Shown here one piece after another: positions 59,151 through 64,000 of a stretch of 64,000 nucleotides of DNA. Numbering within the stretch: the stretch's first letter is position 1; every line of letters begins with the position of its first letter. Under the pieces are notes generated by a model. It was given only the letters and a program-made list of their open reading frames with translations. It had not been told where the DNA came from and searched no databases. The stretch is from Dickeya undicola (GTDB lineage: Bacteria > Pseudomonadota > Gammaproteobacteria > Enterobacterales > Enterobacteriaceae). The stretch is from NCBI RefSeq assembly GCF_000784735.1, contig NZ_JSYG01000017.1, positions 124,001 to 188,000 of the forward strand, given 5' to 3'. Position numbers and translations under genes: made by a program.

Positions 59151-61586
59151 ATGAGTGCGTTAGGGATAGCAGCGGCCGTGAAAGGGCGGCAACTGCACAA
59201 ATTCGGCGGCAGCAGCCTGGCTGATGTGAAATGTTATCAGCGTGTCGCTGGCATCATGGCGGATTACAGCCAGGCGGGCGACTTAATGGTGGTATCGGCG
59301 GCGGGCAGCACCACTAACCAGTTGATCAGCTGGTTGAACCTCAGCCAGTCGGACCGGATTTCCGCCCATCAGGTACAACAGTCGTTGCGCCGTTATCAAA
59401 GCGAACTGATTTCCGGTTTGCTGCCGACTGAAACGGCAGCACCACTTATCAATGAATTCATTCGTGATCTGGAACGCCTGGCCGCGTTACTGGATGGCAA
59501 GCTTACCGATGCGGCTTACGCTGAGGTCGTCGGGCATGGCGAAATCTGGTCCGCCCGTCTGATGGCGGCGGTACTGAATCAGAGAAACCTGTCTGCCGCC
59601 TGGCTGGATGCACGTACTTTCCTGCGCGCCGAGCGTGCGGCACAGCCGCAAGTCGATGAAGGGCGTTCCTGGCCACTACTGCAACAACTGTTGACCCAAC
59701 ATGCCGGGCAGCGTCTGGTGATTACCGGTTTTATCAGTAGTAATGACGCGGGTGAAACCGTCCTGCTGGGCCGTAATGGTAGTGACTATTCTGCCACACA
59801 GATTGGCGCGCTGGCCGGTGTCGAGCGCGTTACCATCTGGAGCGACGTAGCCGGTGTTTATAGCGCCGACCCGCGCAAGGTGAAAGACGCCTGCCTGTTG
59901 CCACTGCTACGGTTGGATGAAGCCAGCGAATTGGCCCGTCTGGCCGCACCGGTACTTCATGCTCGTACCTTACAGCCGGTTTCCGGCAGTGACATTGACC
60001 TGCAATTACGGTGCAGCTATCAACCTGAGCAAGGGTCGACGCGCATTGAGCGTGTGCTGGCTTCCGGCACCGGTGCCAAGATTGTCACCAGTCATGATGA
60101 CGTTTGTCTGATTGAGATTGGTGTACCGGCGGAGCACGATTTTGCTCGCACCCATAAAGATGTCGAACAGCTGCTGCAAAAATCTCAGATTCGGCCGCTG
60201 GCGTTGGGCGTGCATCAGGATCGCAACCTGCTGCAACTGTGCTACACCTCGGAAGTGGTGCATAGCGCCTGGCAGGTACTGGAACAGGCGGCGCTGCCGG
60301 TATCGCTGCATCTGCGCGAAGGGCTGGCGCTGGTGGCGTTGGTGGGGGCGGGCGTTTGCCGTAATCCGTTGCACAGCCACCGTTTCTACCAACAATTGCG
60401 TGACCAGCCTATCGAGTTCGTCTGGCAAGCGGAAGACGACATCAGCCTGGTCGCCGTGTTGCGTGTCGGGCCGACCGAGCATCTGGTGCGTGGTCTGCAT
60501 CATTCGCTGTTCCGGGCGGAAAAGCGCATTGGGCTGGTGTTGTTCGGCAAAGGTAACATCGGTTCGCGCTGGCTGGAGCTGTTCGCCCGCGAGCAGAGCC
60601 TGATTTCGGCGCGTACCGGCTTTGAGTTCACGCTGGCGGGTGTGGTGGACAGTTCCCGCAGCTTGTTGAGTTACGACGGGCTGGACGCCAGCCGTGTGTT
60701 GGCTTTCTTTGGTGACGAAGCGCAGGAACGTGACGACGATGAGCTGTTCTTGTGGATGCGCGCCCATCCGTATGATGATTTGGTGGTGCTGGATGTCACC
60801 GCCAGTCAGTCGGTTGCCGATCTCTATCTGGATTTCGCCAGCTACGGTTTCCATGTGATCAGCGCCAACAAACTGGCGGGGGCATCCGGCGGCGATAATT
60901 ACCGCCAGATCCGCGACGCGTTCGCCAAAACCGGGCGTCACTGGTTGTACAACGCCACCGTTGGTGCTGGGTTGCCGGTGAACTATGCGGTACGGGACCT
61001 GCGTGACAGTGGCGATAGCATTCTGGCTATCAGCGGTATCTTCTCCGGTACGCTGTCATGGCTGTTCCTGCAGTTTGACGGCACGGTGCCTTTTACCGAA
61101 CTGGTGGATCAAGCCTGGCAGCAGGGACTGACCGAGCCCGATCCGCGTGTCGATCTTTCCGGTCAGGATGTGATGCGCAAGTTGGTTATTCTGGCGCGTG
61201 AAGCGGGTTATGAAATCGAACCCAATCAGGTGCGGGTGGAGTCACTGGTGCCTGCCGGGTGTGAGAGCGTGTCAGTGGATCAATTCTTTGAAGACGGCGA
61301 GCCGCTGAATCAGCAAATGTTGCAGCGGCTGGAAGCCGCTAACGAGATGGGGCTGGTACTGCGTTATGTCGCTCGCTTCGATGTCAACGGCAAGGCGCGT
61401 GTCGGCGTGGAAGCTGTGCGGGCGGATCATCCGCTGGCGGCACTGCTGCCATGTGATAACGTGTTTGCTATCGAAAGCCGCTGGTATCGCGATAATCCGC
61501 TGGTGATTCGTGGTCCGGGAGCTGGTCGTGACGTGACCGCGGGGGCAATTCAGTCGGATCTCAATCGGTTGGCGCAACTGTTGTAA
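59151..61586 (+). CDS. metL: Bifunctional aspartokinase II / homoserine dehydrogenase II
   Basis: An 811-residue fusion catalysing the first and third steps from aspartate towards methionine. The N-terminal kinase (KFGGSSLADVKC near residue 17, NGSDYSATQIGAL near 203), a central regulatory region and a C-terminal NAD(P)-dependent dehydrogenase (LVLFGKGNIGSRWLEL near 464; VSANKLAG-type segment ISANKLAGASG near 570) are all present, as is E. coli MetL length. Cotranscribed with metB. Confidence 0.97.
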   Translation: MSALGIAAAVKGRQLHKFGGSSLADVKCYQRVAGIMADYSQAGDLMVVSAAGSTTNQLISWLNLSQSDRISAHQVQQSLRRYQSELISGLLPTETAAPLINEFIRDLERLAALLDGKLTDAAYAEVVGHGEIWSARLMAAVLNQRNLSAAWLDARTFLRAERAAQPQVDEGRSWPLLQQLLTQHAGQRLVITGFISSNDAGETVLLGRNGSDYSATQIGALAGVERVTIWSDVAGVYSADPRKVKDACLLPLLRLDEASELARLAAPVLHARTLQPVSGSDIDLQLRCSYQPEQGSTRIERVLASGTGAKIVTSHDDVCLIEIGVPAEHDFARTHKDVEQLLQKSQIRPLALGVHQDRNLLQLCYTSEVVHSAWQVLEQAALPVSLHLREGLALVALVGAGVCRNPLHSHRFYQQLRDQPIEFVWQAEDDISLVAVLRVGPTEHLVRGLHHSLFRAEKRIGLVLFGKGNIGSRWLELFAREQSLISARTGFEFTLAGVVDSSRSLLSYDGLDASRVLAFFGDEAQERDDDELFLWMRAHPYDDLVVLDVTASQSVADLYLDFASYGFHVISANKLAGASGGDNYRQIRDAFAKTGRHWLYNATVGAGLPVNYAVRDLRDSGDSILAISGIFSGTLSWLFLQFDGTVPFTELVDQAWQQGLTEPDPRVDLSGQDVMRKLVILAREAGYEIEPNQVRVESLVPAGCESVSVDQFFEDGEPLNQQMLQRLEAANEMGLVLRYVARFDVNGKARVGVEAVRADHPLAALLPCDNVFAIESRWYRDNPLVIRGPGAGRDVTAGAIQSDLNRLAQLL

Positions 61587-61644
61587 TCATGTCAGTCGAA
61601 ATCGCGTCAGTTGAAATCAGACAGCGTTAGCCATCATGTCTTAA

Positions 61645-61668
61645 AGCCCGCAGCCGCGGGCTTTTTTA
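61645..61668 (+). terminator. Terminator of metBL
   Basis: Stem AGCCCGC / GCGGGCT with loop AGCC followed by TTTTTA. Confidence 0.92.
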
Positions 61669-61868
61669 CGTCTTAGGTTCATCCAGTGGCAAGGGCCACG
61701 TTTTTTGCCAATACTGAGGGTACATCCCTTACACTTCATGTGTGTTTTTTCTGCGATGAAGCATGACGGCCTGCTGTACGCCACCATGAATTTTCTTCAT
61801 ATTGCATGAACAAACATCAGCATTTCTCAGGCTGAAAAGCGTTGACTCTTTAAGCGGATTCGGTCATT

Positions 61869-61908
61869 TTCTATATAGACGTCTAAACGTATAGACGGTT
61901 ATCTAAAA
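61869..61908 (+). promoter_or_regulatory. Met-box array of metF
   Basis: Five contiguous 8-mers, with a perfect AGACGTCT at 61877-61884 followed by AAACGTAT, AGACGGTT and ATCTAAAA; TTCTATAT precedes. It ends 32 bp before the metF ATG. The rest of the metL-metF gap (61669-61868) holds no recognised gene. Confidence 0.9.
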
Positions 61909-61931
61909 TGACGATGATAATGGCGAATTGA

Positions 61932-62837
<906 letters not shown>

Positions 62838-62860
62838 TTTCCTCGCTGATTATTGCGCTG

Positions 62861-62892
62861 AATGCCCGCCCGGAGATATCCGGGCGGGCATT
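62861..62892 (+). terminator. Terminator of metF
   Basis: Stem AATGCCCGCCCGGA / TCCGGGCGGGCATT with a short loop (GATA), followed by TGTG. Long stem, short U-tract. Confidence 0.8.
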
Positions 62893-62960
62893 TGTGCTTA
62901 AGGCATGGGGTATTTGGCGCGAATAACGATATTCGAAGATAAAAGCGCTATTTGGAGATA

Positions 62961-62986
62961 AAAAAAGGGCGGGCCTAAGCCCGCCA
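62961..62986 (-). terminator. Terminator of the peroxiredoxin-glutaredoxin gene
   Basis: On the minus strand: GGCGGGC / GCCCGCC stem with loop TTAG, then TTTTTTT. Confidence 0.92.
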
Positions 62987-63010
62987 AAGTTTCGTTGGCT
63001 TTATAAAAAT

Positions 63011-63742
63011 TTATGCGGTCAGGAATGTTTCGAGTTCTTCGCTGCCGCCGATATGGCGGCCGCCCATGAATACCTGGGGAACGGTGCTACGTCCGGTCAC
63101 AGCCCGCAGGCTCACCGTGGTGGCATCCTTACCCAGCATGATTTCTTCATATTGAATACCGCGATCCTGCAGCAACTGTTTGGCTTTGGCGCAAAACGGG
63201 CAGCCGGGTTTGGTAAACAGTGAAACAGATTCCTGAACCTTATAGTGAGGAGCAAGGTACTTCAGCATGGTGTCGGCGTCGGAAACTTCAAACGGGTCGC
63301 CCGGCTTGTTGGGTTCAACAAACATTTTCTCCACCACGCCGTGACGGACCAGCATGGCGTAGCGCCAGGAGCGGGGGCCGAAGCCCAATTCTGCTTTTTC
63401 GACCAGCATGTTCATGGCGCGGGTAAATTCACCGTTGCCATCGGGAATAAACGTAATATTTTCTGCGTTCTGGTCGGCTTTCCAGGCATTCATCACAAAA
63501 GTATCGTTCACAGATACGCATAAAATTGCATCCACGCCAAATTGCTTGAATACCGCAGCCAACTCGTTATAGCGTGGCAAATGGCTGGAAGAGCAGGTGG
63601 GTGTAAAGGCTCCAGGCAAGGAAAAGACAACCACGGTCTTGTTGTTGAAGAGTTCCCCGGTTGTCACGTCAACCCATTGATCCCCCTGACGGGTATGGAA
63701 AGTTACTGACGGAATTTTTTTGCCTTCTTGGCTTACAAACAT
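63011..63742 (-). CDS. Peroxiredoxin-glutaredoxin fusion (Prx5-Grx hybrid)
   Basis: A 243-residue fusion. The N-terminal ~165 residues are a Prx5-type peroxiredoxin with the peroxidatic Cys in [15 protein letters not shown]; the C-terminal ~75 are a glutaredoxin with dithiol site CPFC ([15 protein letters not shown]). Such hybrids reduce hydrogen and alkyl hydroperoxides with glutathione without a separate glutaredoxin. It is divergent from oxyR across a conserved OxyR site, so peroxide induction is expected. It occupies the position that oxyS has in E. coli. Confidence 0.95.
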   Translation of the reverse strand: MFVSQEGKKIPSVTFHTRQGDQWVDVTTGELFNNKTVVVFSLPGAFTPTCSSSHLPRYNELAAVFKQFGVDAILCVSVNDTFVMNAWKADQNAENITFIPDGNGEFTRAMNMLVEKAELGFGPRSWRYAMLVRHGVVEKMFVEPNKPGDPFEVSDADTMLKYLAPHYKVQESVSLFTKPGCPFCAKAKQLLQDRGIQYEEIMLGKDATTVSLRAVTGRSTVPQVFMGGRHIGGSEELETFLTA

Positions 63743-63830
63743 TTTTCAGTCCCTGCTAGTCGAAGCGTTCTGTTTGGCTGAATCCGTCAGTGATCAGGAC
63801 TCGATTCGTTAGGGACATTATTCATTATCA

Positions 63831-63884
63831 AATGTTGATAGGACTAATCGTTCGTTGCTATCCTATCTATCGCTAGGGACTATC
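63831..63884. promoter_or_regulatory. OxyR binding region between prx-grx and oxyR
   Basis: GATAG at 63837 and CTATC elements at 63858, 63863, 63867 and 63880 are arranged as in the extended OxyR site. From memory the stretch is very similar to the E. coli oxyR-oxyS intergenic footprint, read in the oxyR direction (for example GATAGG..TAATCGTTC.TTGCTAT). It should control both divergent genes. Confidence 0.8.
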
Positions 63885-63904
63885 ATGTTTAGGGGAATCA
63901 GGGC

Positions 63905-64000
63905 ATGAACATTCGGGATTTAGAGTATCTGGTGGCATTGGCGGAGCATCGTCACTTCCGACGCGCCGCGGACTCCTGCCACGTCAGCCAGCCCACGCTG
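63905..64000 (+). CDS. oxyR: Peroxide-sensing regulator OxyR, 5' part only
   Basis: The first 32 codons ([20 protein letters not shown] and on through the helix-turn-helix [11 protein letters not shown]) are identical to E. coli OxyR; the gene continues beyond the right edge. LysR-family activator of peroxide-defence genes through a reactive cysteine, not within the window. AGGGC precedes the ATG. Confidence 0.95.
   Translation, partial: MNIRDLEYLVALAEHRHFRRAADSCHVSQPTL

Overview
The window looks like chromosome of a plant-associated soft-rot enterobacterium, most likely Dickeya or a close Pectobacteriaceae relative. This is inferred from E. coli-like gene order in the right half (cpxP, fieF, pfkA, tpiA, yiiQ, yiiR, fpr, glpXKF, zapB, rraA, menA, hslUV, ftsN, cytR, priA, rpmE, metJ, metBL, metF), moderately high GC, a dense chemoreceptor cluster, phage-tail fibre genes and enterobacterial palindromic intergenic repeats. 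The right half is a conserved backbone. The left half and a block near 27-34 kb are accessory.

Left part (1-13 kb): a tartrate-type catabolic cluster (partial ttdA-like gene, MFS carrier, divergent LysR regulator). Four chemoreceptor (MCP) genes follow, all on the minus strand. Between the first two lies a plus-strand, low-complexity, FlxA-like gene with a good sigma-28 promoter. Two of the MCPs share an almost identical signalling domain (4 differences in about 720 bp) behind unrelated sensor domains, which suggests gene conversion. Long palindromic repeats sit between them.

Middle-left (13.4-26.9 kb): the ugpBAECQ operon for glycerol-3-phosphate/glycerophosphodiester uptake, preceded by tandem PhoB half-sites. 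Then an AEC transporter, a YhhA-like small protein, trmL, an overlapping pair of exported proteins of unknown function (a DUF3142 protein and a 733-residue protein), and the cpxA/cpxR two-component system with divergent cpxP. A perfect CpxR box lies between cpxR and cpxP, and the cpxP 3' UTR carries a very well conserved CpxQ small RNA.

Accessory block (26.9-35.2 kb): four tandem, paralogous phage tail-fibre genes with two assembly-chaperone genes and one chaperone remnant, with no other phage genes. Each fibre gene has its own leader containing a shared motif. A Nudix hydrolase and an XRE regulator with two membrane segments follow before the backbone resumes at fieF.

Right part (35.3-64 kb): fieF, pfkA (with a Cra operator), an aguBA agmatine-to-putrescine pair and phoA (with a Pho box) where E. 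coli has sbp and cdh, then tpiA, yiiQ, yiiR, fpr, glpX, glpK, glpF (GlpR operator), zapB, rraA, menA, hslU, hslV (sigma-32 promoter and a 5' stem-loop), ftsN, cytR, priA, rpmE, metJ, metB, metL and metF (met-box arrays). It ends with a peroxiredoxin-glutaredoxin fusion gene divergent from oxyR; the region between them closely resembles the E. coli oxyR-oxyS OxyR site. No rRNA, tRNA, CRISPR array or transposase was found.
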